A stretch of 64,000 nt of DNA from Pyramidobacter piscolens (GTDB taxonomy: Bacteria; Synergistota; Synergistia; Synergistales; Dethiosulfovibrionaceae): positions 3,269 through 67,268 of the forward strand of contig SFDM01000013.1 of NCBI GenBank assembly GCA_004558205.1. The letters are read 5' to 3'. The notes under the pieces are model-generated. The model saw nothing but the letters and a program-made list of their open reading frames with translations. It was not told the DNA's origin and did no database searches. Shown here one piece after another: positions 35,585 through 43,796 of this stretch. The first letter of the stretch is position 1, and every line of letters starts with the position of its first letter. The position numbers and the translations under genes are program-made.

Positions 35585-36586
35585 CTACCAGTCCATCAAC
35601 TGGCCAAGGCCGGCCGCCTTGGCACGGGAAAAGGCTTCCTTAGCGAGGCTTACGTCGAAAATGGGCAAACCAAAGGCGTCGAACATCGTCTTTTCTGAAG
35701 GGACAGCCCGAGACGCCCTCAGCTTCCCAGCCACCAGAGCACCCAGACAGCCGGAGAGGCGTTCCTGCGGAAAGAGCCCCTGCCGGTACATCCTGAAAAG
35801 CGACTGTCCGCTCACGTTTTTTGCGTCATCCCAGGTATCCACATAAACATTCTTAAAGAGAGACAGAGCTTCGAAGGAAATCTCATGAAACCCGATGTGG
35901 CAGTACAGAGACACTGACTTTAAGACTGCTTCCACAATATAGGGAGAGGGGGCCGACGTCGCGCCGATCAGTATATCCGCCCCGTCGGCCGCATCCTCCA
36001 AGGACGCGGCCGGCCGGATTAAAATCCGACTCTGCCCGGCATACCGATCAGCAAGAAGAACATTCTTCACGCCGCTCCGGCTCCAAACCGCAATCTCCTG
36101 AAGCCCTGGCATAGCGTACAATAAAGCCTGAAGCTGTCTTTCCGCCTGCGCTCCTGCGCCGCACAGAGCCGCCTTGCGCGCCTGCTTGGGAGCTAGTTTT
36201 TTCAGGGCAACCGCGGTGACGGCGCCCGTGCGCACAGCGCCGATATCCGTTCCGTTCATCATGACAAAGGGCTCGCCGGTAACGGGGTCATTCAGGATAA
36301 TCGACGCGTGAATGCGGGAAACGCCTCTTTCCAGGTTTGACGCGGGGCCATGGGCAGACCATTTAAGCCCGCTCACCTCAAATTCGCCGCCAACCCACGC
36401 AGGAAGCGCGTAACAAGCTTGGTCACTCCCATCGGGATTCCATCGCAGCCCCACTTCCTGAGCTATTACGGCCTTTTTATCCTCAAAAAGCTTAAAAGCC
36501 CGTTCCACCACCGGCACAGCCGAAGCGATACTGCAAATCCCCGTTTGAAAGACGTCGGCTTGGGAAAGCCACAAAACCTGCTTCAT
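35585..36586 (-). CDS. Ornithine cyclodeaminase/mu-crystallin family protein
   Basis: About 333 residues with NAD-binding and substrate motifs: GTDIGAVRTGAVTAVALKKLA, LCGAGAQAERQLQAL, IGATSAPSPYIVE. Members include ornithine cyclodeaminase, alanine dehydrogenase and ketimine reductase. ATG 36586 has AGGAGG; the start at 36622 does not. Just downstream of the AbgB-like gene, it may act on the freed amino acid. Confidence 0.88.
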   Translation of the reverse strand: MKQVLWLSQADVFQTGICSIASAVPVVERAFKLFEDKKAVIAQEVGLRWNPDGSDQACYALPAWVGGEFEVSGLKWSAHGPASNLERGVSRIHASIILNDPVTGEPFVMMNGTDIGAVRTGAVTAVALKKLAPKQARKAALCGAGAQAERQLQALLYAMPGLQEIAVWSRSGVKNVLLADRYAGQSRILIRPAASLEDAADGADILIGATSAPSPYIVEAVLKSVSLYCHIGFHEISFEALSLFKNVYVDTWDDAKNVSGQSLFRMYRQGLFPQERLSGCLGALVAGKLRASRAVPSEKTMFDAFGLPIFDVSLAKEAFSRAKAAGLGQLMDW

Positions 36587-36664
36587 CAAAAAGATCCTCC
36601 TAAAGCCGCGTACCTGCGGCATATTTCATCCTCAGCCACCGCACCGCCTAATATGAATATTGAA

Positions 36665-36695
36665 ATCAGGGGCCCAGGCAAAAGGGGTCCCTGAT
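36665..36695. terminator. Hairpin between the AbgB-like and cyclodeaminase genes
   Basis: ATCAGGG arms with inner CC/GG pairs; CTTTTT follows on the plus strand, TTTC on the minus strand. A weaker terminator or processing site for the minus-strand transcript. Confidence 0.45.
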
Positions 36696-36719
36696 CTTTT
36701 TACAGCGTATCCTTGTTTA

Positions 36720-38147
36720 TTAATTTCCCTTAATCGTATTCAAGTTGGGCTGAAGTTCTGGAGGAAGGGGGCTGACGTAGGGTTCGTCGTTATGGGCGTT
36801 GAAGTCGTCCCAAGCCGCCTTGACGAGCTCAGGATCGGACAGAAGGCGAACGCCGGCTAACCCGAGGGCCTTGGCTGCGCAGAGCATGCCGGCAAAACCG
36901 ACGTGCATGCCGCTGTAAGCCGTCATCTGCCAGGAATGTCCAGGCGATCCCAATCCCTGAGCCGCAGCGTAGATCTGATAGGTCGGAACCACGTGGCTCA
37001 CGTCGCCCACATCGGTAGAGCCAGGCGCGTTCAGGCGGTTCTCGATGACGGGGTCGATGACCACGTCACAGAGGTATTTGTCGTCGCCGTTAGCGCCATA
37101 GAGGTTTTTCATCGAGGCGCGGGTACGGGTCAGGATGTCAGGATAGGTTTCGGCCATTTTTTTCGCAAAGGCATAGTCCTCTTCCGTAAAACGAGGGGCG
37201 CCCACGTCCTTGCAGGCCTGATGAAGAACTTTTTCAAGCACGTTGTTCGGATAAACATTATAGCACCCGGCCACAAATTCAATGTCAAAGGTCGTCTGAG
37301 TCATCAGGGCCGCGCCTCTGGCACAGTCGCAGATCCACTTATAGACTTCTTCTACGGTGCTTCTCTTTGGGGCGCGCACATAATACCAGACCGTACATTC
37401 CGGAGGAACGACGTTAGGCTCTCCTGAGCTGATCGTCGCATAGTGAATGCGGACATCGGTGATGACATGCTCACGCATGTAATTGGTCGCCACGTTCATC
37501 AGCTCCACCGCGTCCAGGGCGCTGCGTCCGTCATGGGGATGCCCCGCCGCATGAGCCGCGCGGCCATGAAAATGGAACTTCACAGAATTCATGCAGGTAT
37601 AGCAGGCGCCCCACGCACCGGTATATTCGCCGGGATGCCATGTCATGGCGCAGTCCACGCCATTAAAAAGCCCTTCGCGCACCATAAAGACCTTGCCGGC
37701 CAAAAGCTCTTCGGCAGGGCAGCCGTAAAAGCGAACTGTGCCTTTTACCTTGCCCGCCTTTATGGCATCCTTGACAAGAAGGGCCGCGCCAACCGCCCCA
37801 ACGCCTAAGTTGTTGTGTCCGCACCCATGGCCGGAACGGCTGGGCTCCTCAGGATGCCGCAGTTCCTTATGGTCCGTCACGTTCTGGTTCAGCCCAGGCA
37901 TGGCGTCATATTCGCCAAGATAGGCGATAACCGGATGGCCTGAACCATATTCAGCAACCATCGCCGAAGGCATGCCTGCGGCGCCGAGCGTAACCCGAAA
38001 CCCTTCGGCTTCCAAGAATTCTGCAATGGCTTGAGATGATTTTATCTCTTTGAACCCCGGTTCGGCCAACTCCCAGATTTTCTTTGAAAGATCCGTCAGC
38101 GCCTGCTCGCGGGAATCAACGGAATTAAGAAATGCAAGATCGTTCAT
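36720..38147 (-). CDS. AbgB-like M20 amidohydrolase
   Basis: 475 residues, longer than average M20 and matching the AbgB/peptidase M20D branch: YLGEYDAMPGLNQ, GHGCGHNNLGVGA, CPAEELLAGK, HFHGRAAHAAGHPHDGRSALDA. AbgB cleaves aminobenzoyl-glutamate; other members act on N-acyl amino acids. It directly follows the two-gene membrane pair, so the substrate is probably imported by that pair. Confidence 0.88.
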   Translation of the reverse strand: MNDLAFLNSVDSREQALTDLSKKIWELAEPGFKEIKSSQAIAEFLEAEGFRVTLGAAGMPSAMVAEYGSGHPVIAYLGEYDAMPGLNQNVTDHKELRHPEEPSRSGHGCGHNNLGVGAVGAALLVKDAIKAGKVKGTVRFYGCPAEELLAGKVFMVREGLFNGVDCAMTWHPGEYTGAWGACYTCMNSVKFHFHGRAAHAAGHPHDGRSALDAVELMNVATNYMREHVITDVRIHYATISSGEPNVVPPECTVWYYVRAPKRSTVEEVYKWICDCARGAALMTQTTFDIEFVAGCYNVYPNNVLEKVLHQACKDVGAPRFTEEDYAFAKKMAETYPDILTRTRASMKNLYGANGDDKYLCDVVIDPVIENRLNAPGSTDVGDVSHVVPTYQIYAAAQGLGSPGHSWQMTAYSGMHVGFAGMLCAAKALGLAGVRLLSDPELVKAAWDDFNAHNDEPYVSPLPPELQPNLNTIKGN

Positions 38148-38148
38148 T

Positions 38149-38835
38149 TTACTTCAGCCACCCCAATTTCTTCACGAACTTTCCGAGAAGGATCGTGCCA
38201 AACACGTTGATAAGGATCGCCATATAGGCGGGGAAAACACCGCGGTTGCTCATCTCCAGCGTCAGGATCGACAGAGGAACGGCGAGAACCGAAATCTTGG
38301 GCGCGTAGATGATCATCTGCATCAACATGGCGCCGAAGAGGGCCGGAACCATGAAGTTAAGCGCGTCGAGGAAGGACGCCGGCAGCATCTTCAGAATCGA
38401 CGCGCCGAGAAGAACGCCGATCGTCAGGATAATCAGATTTACGGCAATGGAAATAGCGACGCCAATCGTTGAGAAGACACTGCCTTCAGGCGTTCCTTCG
38501 GCAACGCCTGCCGCTTTTTGAGCGATGGAAGAGCAGGGGACTCTCAAGTTTGAAATATTTCCTGAAAGGAATGCCATATAGGTGGCGGGGATACCCAGAA
38601 TCGGCTGATAGGCAATAGGCTCGATAACGTAATACACGGCGCAGGCGCTGACGCGAATGGTCGCGGCCGCCATGATCGCTTCAAAGGGAGGAATGACGCC
38701 GTAGACAAGCGCCAAAACCGCTACGGGAAGGAAACTGGCGGCAACGCCAATAAGGCTTGTGAGACGCCCCCACTTTACGCAATAAGGAATATATTCATTG
38801 TCATAAATCTGTTGATTCGTCATCTGTTCAGTCAT
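38149..38835 (-). CDS. Integral membrane protein, partner of the DUF5058-like gene
   Basis: About 228 residues with five or six hydrophobic segments and short charged loops. ATG 38835 follows GAGGTG; the GTG at 38844 overlaps the ribosome site. I do not recognise it beyond a general transporter look. The stop overlaps the ribosome site of the M20 gene. Always-adjacent small membrane pairs of this type are probably two-component transporters, which is an inference here. Confidence 0.65.
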   Translation of the reverse strand: MTEQMTNQQIYDNEYIPYCVKWGRLTSLIGVAASFLPVAVLALVYGVIPPFEAIMAAATIRVSACAVYYVIEPIAYQPILGIPATYMAFLSGNISNLRVPCSSIAQKAAGVAEGTPEGSVFSTIGVAISIAVNLIILTIGVLLGASILKMLPASFLDALNFMVPALFGAMLMQMIIYAPKISVLAVPLSILTLEMSNRGVFPAYMAILINVFGTILLGKFVKKLGWLK

Positions 38836-38851
38836 TGACAGCACCTCATCC

Positions 38852-39562
38852 CTACTTCATAACGGCCGCGCAGGCCATACCGATAACCATGGCGATCGTG
38901 GCGCCCCACTCCGAGACCCATTTTGCCTTGCGGTTCTTGTTAAAGAGGGTCAAAAACAACATGGTCGCGGCGCCTCCAAAGACGGCGTAAATCTGCCGGT
39001 TCGACGCGACGACGGGATAGAGCCTGGAAAAGGTCAGATAGCAATAGCAGCCCAGCGTCGCGCCGGCAGTGATGATCGGCAGCGAGGCTGAATCTCCACC
39101 CGACATCACGGAACGCAGTTTATCAATTTTATCGGTGAACAGCCCTGAAACGATAATCCAGCCGATGCTGCCCAGAACCATCGCCCAAACCCCGTTTGCA
39201 AAAGCTGTTACGTTCATGCTTTCCGGAGTGAAGGCCACGCCTACCGCCTGAGCTCCCACGTCGGCAGACGTCAGTTCATACATGACAGCTCCGATATAGG
39301 ACAAACGAAGCCATGCAATGGGGGCGCCCATCATAAGGATTAACGAGATCAGGCCAGCAAAAATCGCGAGCGAGGGACCAATTGAAGCTGTAGCGCTTCC
39401 CACAATCGCTCTCTTGACCTGATCAGGCTGGATTCCCATTTTCTTTCCATCCTGGAGAGATTTCCTTAAGAGCAGCAGGACCTGGGCACCAAGAACGCAC
39501 ATGGGGATAAAAGCGGCAAACCACATCCAAGAACTGTTTGCTATGGATAAATAATCTTGCAT
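38852..39562 (-). CDS. DUF5058-like integral membrane protein
   Basis: About 236 residues with six hydrophobic segments. QVKRAIVGSATASIGPSLAIFAGLISLILMMG is the most distinctive region. I place it tentatively in DUF5058, a family found next to M20 hydrolases. ATG 39562 has GGAGG 8 bases before it; a start at 39601 lacks one. It begins the minus-strand amino-acid cluster. Confidence 0.65.
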   Translation of the reverse strand: MQDYLSIANSSWMWFAAFIPMCVLGAQVLLLLRKSLQDGKKMGIQPDQVKRAIVGSATASIGPSLAIFAGLISLILMMGAPIAWLRLSYIGAVMYELTSADVGAQAVGVAFTPESMNVTAFANGVWAMVLGSIGWIIVSGLFTDKIDKLRSVMSGGDSASLPIITAGATLGCYCYLTFSRLYPVVASNRQIYAVFGGAATMLFLTLFNKNRKAKWVSEWGATIAMVIGMACAAVMK

Positions 39563-39796
39563 CTCTGATTCCTCCTGATTAATTGCATGATAAAACTGCA
39601 TTTCTGACGTTCAACGCGCATTGTATAACCTTGGTTCAAAAAAAGTTTTTCGCCTCCCGATTTATAACTCATCAAAGATGATTTGTTAGTGAGAATTGTA
39701 TTACATGAAAAAAATTTTTGCAAGCCCCTTGCTAAAACTTTTTGGGAGAGTCTTTTCTCAAAAAAAGCAAACTTTTTCCATCAAAAAATTTACCCC

Positions 39797-39825
39797 TTGA
39801 CAGAAATCTCAAAAACTGGTTTAAT
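39797..39825 (+). promoter_or_regulatory. Sigma-70-type promoter of the leader region
   Basis: TTGACA (39797-39802) and TTTAAT (39820-39825) with 17 bases between. It would drive the two mini-ORFs and, if the terminators are passed, the YkvI-like transporter operon. Confidence 0.75.
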
Positions 39826-39874
39826 CGCGGCCATTCAACGCCGTATCCAATTTCGGGGAAAGGAGATCCTCATC

Positions 39875-39973
39875 ATGATTCTGAACAGCCGGTTTTCAAT
39901 GAACGTTCTCGCGCTAGCGCTATCGACTGCGGATCTCTGCCGGAGTCGGTCCTGCGGCGTGCGCGCAAACTGA
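39875..39973 (+). CDS. Candidate 32-residue leader peptide
   Basis: ATG 39875 has GGGAAAGGAG 9 bases upstream and is 50 bases from the -10 box. The peptide is MILNSRFSMNVLALALSTAD followed by 12 residues rich in Arg, Ser and Cys. A strong terminator hairpin starts 38 bases after the stop. The layout resembles an attenuation leader. No run of one amino acid stands out, apart from alternating Leu and Ala. Confidence 0.4.
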   Translation: MILNSRFSMNVLALALSTADLCRSRSCGVRAN

Positions 39974-40010
39974 GAGCCTTCTCAGCGCCCGCCGTTATCA
40001 CTGAGCTTTG

Positions 40011-40045
40011 CGCCGGGATCCTTTTCGAGGGTCCCGGCGTTTTTT
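40011..40045 (+). terminator. Leader terminator 1
   Basis: CGCCGGGA pairs with TCCCGGCG around a 13-base interior with further pairs, followed by TTTTTT. Confidence 0.85.
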
Positions 40046-40061
40046 ATACTCTTCGATCCAC

Positions 40062-40098
40062 GCCGGATTCCCTCACTGGGAGTCCGGCTTATTTTTTC
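40062..40098 (+). terminator. Leader terminator 2
   Basis: GCCGGATTCCC pairs with GGGAGTCCGGC (one G-U), then TTATTTTTT. It lies just before the second mini-ORF. Confidence 0.75.
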
Positions 40099-40123
40099 AT
40101 TTTTCAAATTGGAGGTATATCGA

Positions 40124-40171
40124 ATGAACCGTCTTTTTAGCAGGCCCGAACTCAACCGACTATACGCCTGA
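40124..40171 (+). CDS. Candidate 15-residue leader peptide
   Basis: MNRLFSRPELNRLYA, with GGAGG 8 bases before the ATG. It sits behind the second hairpin and 330 bases before the YkvI-like gene. It is too short to judge by composition; the ribosome site is its main support. Confidence 0.3.
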   Translation: MNRLFSRPELNRLYA

Positions 40172-40223
40172 GCGCCGCCTTCCTGCGCTGCTGACATGAG
40201 TGGCGATTCAACAGCATTAGAGA

Positions 40224-40431
40224 CAAAAGATTGAATCGCAAAGATTTGCAAAGGGAAACTTTAAAGATTTTTATAACCGCAGAATGCATTAAATTTCATA
40301 AATTATTATCATATTAATTTATTTTTTGCTATTGACTCGAGCTTTGTCTTTCCTTTGCGGTCTTTGCGGTCTTTGCGGTCTTTGCGGTCTTTGTGCTCTT
40401 TCTCTTCATCCTTTGCGATGAAAATCTTTTG
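40224..40431 (+). repeat. Palindromic repeat element, copy A, with tandem CTTTGCGGT units
   Basis: About 208 bases with ends CAAAAGATTGAATCGCAAAG and the inverted CTTTGCGATGAAAATCTTTTG, an AT-rich centre and four or five tandem CTTTGCGGT units near the right end. Copy B is at 53808. It looks like a small non-coding palindromic repeat, possibly a MITE. Confidence 0.65.
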
Positions 40432-40500
40432 ACCTTGATCTTCATCCCGTCGATAAACGGCAATTTATCATAGACATCATACCTAAAGGAGAAATTTCAA

Positions 40501-41739
40501 ATGGACAAGAAATTCAGCGTTTCAAGCGTCGTTCCTTTTACCACCTGTTTTTCCGTCGGAGCCGTGCTTTTCAGTTCCCATGCCGGCGGCGGATTCGCCT
40601 CGGGCAACCAGGCCTACCAGAACTTCGTCGTATCGGGCTGGCTGGGCCCCTTTTCGGCGGTGCTCTGCATGCTTCTGTTCACGCAGACCATCAAGGAAGC
40701 CATGTTCATGTACAACAGCCGCGGCCTCACGAGCTACAAGCAGCTTTTCGAAACGCTGTTCCACCCCTTCGACAAGATCGAGATCCTGTTCGAGGCCTTC
40801 TTCTACATCATGGTGCTCATGGCGGTCGGCGCCGCCGTCGCCACCGCCGCCGCGACTTTGAATACCTATTTCCCCTTTGGCGACAGGAGCTATTACGCCT
40901 ACATCCTCTTCGTCGGCATGGTGGTGCTCACGTTCACTATTTTCGGCGCGAAACTCGTACGCGACGCTTCGACGATCATGGGGCTGGGGATCCTGATTTC
41001 CGCCGTCGCCATTTTCGCCGTGGGCATCGCCAAGGCTCCCAATATGGGCGGCATCATCGCCGCCAGCTATGCCGCCGACGGATTTTCCAAGCTTCCCCAG
41101 GCGGTGCTGACGGCCTTCACCTACGCGGGATTCCAGTGCGTGGTCATCCCGACCATGATCGTCTGCGGCGTGCCTCTTTTCAACCGCCGCGCCTGCGCCA
41201 GGTCCATGTGGATCTCCTTCGGCCTGAACGCCGTCGCCCTGGTGCTCTCGGTATTCATGCTCATGGGCTGGGCCCCCTTCTTCACCAGCGTCGCCAAGGG
41301 AACCACGATCCCCACGCTGACCTCCTGCCGCGAGATGGGCATCGGCTGGCTTACGGCGACCTACACGGTCTGCCTGCTCCTCTGCCTGATCTCCACGGGC
41401 GTTACCACCGTGTTCGGCTTCACCGCCCGCTTTGAAAAGCTCAGGATCTTCCGTTCCATCAAGAGCGCTCCCGTGCGCTGCGCTATTGTGTCCGGCGCGA
41501 TCATCGTGCTCGCCATGACGGTCTCCCTGGCGGGACTCACCAACATCATCAAGTACGGTTACGGCTACTGCGGCTACCTGGCTATCGCGATCATCATCGT
41601 GCCCTTCCTGACCGTGGGCGTCTACAAAAACCGCGCTTTCGTGAGGGCCCATCCCGAATACCAGGGAATGTCGCACTCCGAAGCCAGGCAGGGCGAGGCC
41701 CGCGCTGACGCGGAAACCTCGGTGGCCGTGGGCGACTAA
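40501..41739 (+). CDS. YkvI-like amino-acid-type transporter
   Basis: 412 residues with about ten to eleven membrane segments. SHAGGGFASGNQ near residue 30 corresponds to the GAGFATGQE signature of YkvI proteins, relatives of the LeuT/APC fold. An AAAGGAG site precedes the ATG. It begins a plus-strand operon with the alcohol dehydrogenase. The upstream leader with two terminators may regulate it. The substrate is unknown. Confidence 0.75.
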   Translation: MDKKFSVSSVVPFTTCFSVGAVLFSSHAGGGFASGNQAYQNFVVSGWLGPFSAVLCMLLFTQTIKEAMFMYNSRGLTSYKQLFETLFHPFDKIEILFEAFFYIMVLMAVGAAVATAAATLNTYFPFGDRSYYAYILFVGMVVLTFTIFGAKLVRDASTIMGLGILISAVAIFAVGIAKAPNMGGIIAASYAADGFSKLPQAVLTAFTYAGFQCVVIPTMIVCGVPLFNRRACARSMWISFGLNAVALVLSVFMLMGWAPFFTSVAKGTTIPTLTSCREMGIGWLTATYTVCLLLCLISTGVTTVFGFTARFEKLRIFRSIKSAPVRCAIVSGAIIVLAMTVSLAGLTNIIKYGYGYCGYLAIAIIIVPFLTVGVYKNRAFVRAHPEYQGMSHSEARQGEARADAETSVAVGD

Positions 41740-41772
41740 ACCTGTGATCTTAGAGAAAGAAGACTGATTTTC

Positions 41773-42849
41773 ATGAAAAGAACCCTTTTTCCCGGCTACA
41801 CCGTAGGCGTGGACGCCTATGACGATATCGTCCCCATCTGCTCCCGTTATGGCACAACCGCCGTGATCATCGGCGGCCGCCGCGCCATGGCCGCCGCGGC
41901 CGATAAAATCCGCGCCGCCGTGGCCGGCTCGTCCGTGGAGATCATCGATCAGCAGTGGTATGGCGGCGAAGCGTCGGTGGAAAACATCGAGCGACTCGGC
42001 GCCATGGAAACGGTGCAAAGGGCCGACATGGTCTTCGCCGTGGGCGGCGGGAAGGCGATCGACACCTGCAAGGTGCTGTCTCAAAGAACGGGCAAGCCTT
42101 TTTTCACGTTCCCCACCATCGCCTCTACCTGCGCGTCCTGCACCAGCCTGGGTATCCTCTACCATCCCGACGGCTCGCTTCGCGAGTATTCCTTCTCCAA
42201 GATCCCGCCCAACCACATCTTCATCAATCCCCAGATCATCGCCGAGGCGCCGAAGAAGTACCTCTGGGCCGGCATCGGCGACACCATGGCCAAGCACTAC
42301 GAGAGCACCACGTCGTCCCGGGGGAAAACGCCCGAACACTCCGACGCTATGGGCATCACCATGAGCGATATGTGCGCCGCCCCCATGGTCCGCTGGGGCG
42401 TCCAGGCTATGCAAGCCTGCGGGGAACACAAAGTCACCGACGAGCTGACGGAGGTCATTCTTGGCATCATCGTCTCCACGGGCCTCGTGTCGAACTTCGT
42501 CCAGGTGGACTACACCACTGGCGCGGCCCACGCCGTGTACAACGGCTTCACGATCCTGCCCGAGATTGAGGAGCACCACCACCTCCACGGCGAGATCGTG
42601 GCCTACGGCATCCTGATCCTGCTGCTCATGGATAAGCGCATGGACGAGTTCGAAAAGATCTACGGCTTCAACAAGAAGATGGGCCTTCCCACGTCGCTGG
42701 CGGATCTGGACACCACGGAAGACCGTGTCCCCCTGGTGGCCGACAAGGCTTTGAAGGGCATCGACGTGCGGGTCTATCCCTATCCCGTCACAAAGGAAAT
42801 GATTGTCGCCGCGGTGCGCGAACTGGAAGAATACGGCAAAAAACGCTGA
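41773..42849 (+). CDS. Iron-containing alcohol dehydrogenase (glycerol-dehydrogenase-like)
   Basis: 358 residues. NAD-binding VGGGKAIDTCK and PTIASTCASCTSLGI, then metal ligands in GIGDTMAKHYE and in HHHLHGEIVAYG, as in GldA-like enzymes. It oxidises an alcohol or reduces a ketone or aldehyde with NAD(H). It follows the YkvI-like gene by 33 bases, and a terminator follows it. Confidence 0.88.
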   Translation: MKRTLFPGYTVGVDAYDDIVPICSRYGTTAVIIGGRRAMAAAADKIRAAVAGSSVEIIDQQWYGGEASVENIERLGAMETVQRADMVFAVGGGKAIDTCKVLSQRTGKPFFTFPTIASTCASCTSLGILYHPDGSLREYSFSKIPPNHIFINPQIIAEAPKKYLWAGIGDTMAKHYESTTSSRGKTPEHSDAMGITMSDMCAAPMVRWGVQAMQACGEHKVTDELTEVILGIIVSTGLVSNFVQVDYTTGAAHAVYNGFTILPEIEEHHHLHGEIVAYGILILLLMDKRMDEFEKIYGFNKKMGLPTSLADLDTTEDRVPLVADKALKGIDVRVYPYPVTKEMIVAAVRELEEYGKKR

Positions 42850-42857
42850 GCCGCGTC

Positions 42858-42913
42858 AAAGGCGCCCGCCCATCCCCCGAGAAAAACGTGGGGAAGGGGC
42901 AGGCGCCTTTTTT
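42858..42913 (+). terminator. Intrinsic terminator after the alcohol dehydrogenase gene
   Basis: AAAGGCGCC pairs with GGCGCCTTT, with inner GCCC/GGGC and CCCC/GGGG, followed by more T. Confidence 0.85.
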
Positions 42914-42921
42914 GCGCCGAA

Positions 42922-42939
42922 ATGTTCCACGTGGAACAT
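42922..42939. other. parS-like ParB binding site 2
   Basis: Same 18-bp palindrome, ATGTTCCACGTGGAACAT, just behind the terminator of the alcohol dehydrogenase gene. Confidence 0.85.
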
Positions 42940-43165
42940 AGGCCTTCAGGGGGAAATAATGTCAAAAAATGGCGATTATCCCGAAAATTCTCCGAGAACC
43001 TCTTCTGTTTCATGCACGATGGTCTAAAAGGCGTCCTTCAGCCTCCCGAAAAGCGCATTTTGCGGCTTTTCCCACCTTCGGGAAAAGAGGGGAACCTCCA
43101 AGTGAACCGGGTTTCACATCATCTGTTATAATAATTCAAAACCCAAACATCGGGAGATGAAGCTC

Positions 43166-43756
43166 ATGAAAAATATACTTGTGGTCGTCGGCAGCAGCCG
43201 TAAGGGCGGAAATACGGACACGCTGGCCGACGCCTTTATCCAAGGCGCGCTGGAGGCCGGACACAAGGTGGAAAAGATCTTCCTCGGAAGCAAAACCGTC
43301 AAGGGCTGTACAGGCTGCAACGCCTGCCGCTACGGAAAGCCCTGCGTCCAGAACGACGATTTCAACGAGATGACGCCCCTCATTAAAGCCTGCGACATGA
43401 TCGTCTTCGCGTCGCCGCTCTATTTCTGGACCATCTCTTCAAAGATCAAGGCCTTTATCGAGCGCTTCTACTGCATCGCCGAAGAGGATCTCAACCCGCC
43501 GCTGGGGCGCTACGAGAAATACCCAGAGAAGGACTGCGCCCTGCTGATGACCGCCGAGGACAATTTTTTCTGGACCTTCGAACAGGCCCTGTCCTATTAC
43601 CGCTTCGCGCTGTGCCGCTACATCGGGTTCCACGACAAAGGCGTCATTCTGGCCGGAGGCTGCGGCGGGACCGGCAGCGCCAGAAAGATCGGGCAGACTC
43701 CCTTTCCCCAAGCGGCCTACGAATTCGGCAAATCAGTCTACCCCAGCGCCCGCTGA
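43166..43756 (+). CDS. Flavodoxin-like NAD(P)H-dependent FMN reductase
   Basis: About 196 residues. The FMN phosphate loop GSSRKGGNTDTLA is at the N-terminus, GCTGCNACRYGKPC follows and SPLYFWTISSKIKAFIER is the third flavin-binding part. The cysteine pair pattern is common in iron-sulfur flavoproteins. ATG 43166 is preferred, with GGGAG 9 bases upstream. It precedes two nitrilase-family genes and may supply reducing power to that pathway. Confidence 0.85.
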   Translation: MKNILVVVGSSRKGGNTDTLADAFIQGALEAGHKVEKIFLGSKTVKGCTGCNACRYGKPCVQNDDFNEMTPLIKACDMIVFASPLYFWTISSKIKAFIERFYCIAEEDLNPPLGRYEKYPEKDCALLMTAEDNFFWTFEQALSYYRFALCRYIGFHDKGVILAGGCGGTGSARKIGQTPFPQAAYEFGKSVYPSAR

Positions 43757-43796
43757 GCGGCGCTGGCTTCTATCAGCACAAAGGAGACCGAAAAAC

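Noticed and set aside
40345..40400. Tandem CTTTGCGGT units taken as a CRISPR array
   Set aside because: Units are 9 bases long with no spacers and no cas genes; they are part of a palindromic repeat.
40522..42588. Open frame of 688 codons on the minus strand
   Set aside because: It is antisense to the YkvI-like transporter and alcohol dehydrogenase genes, which have clear domains and ribosome sites. Its His/Gly/Asp-rich composition is typical of a high-GC shadow frame.
42959..43027. 22-codon frame with a GGGGG stretch upstream, after parS site 2
   Set aside because: Composition and position look random, with no promoter or terminator attached; not strong enough to call.
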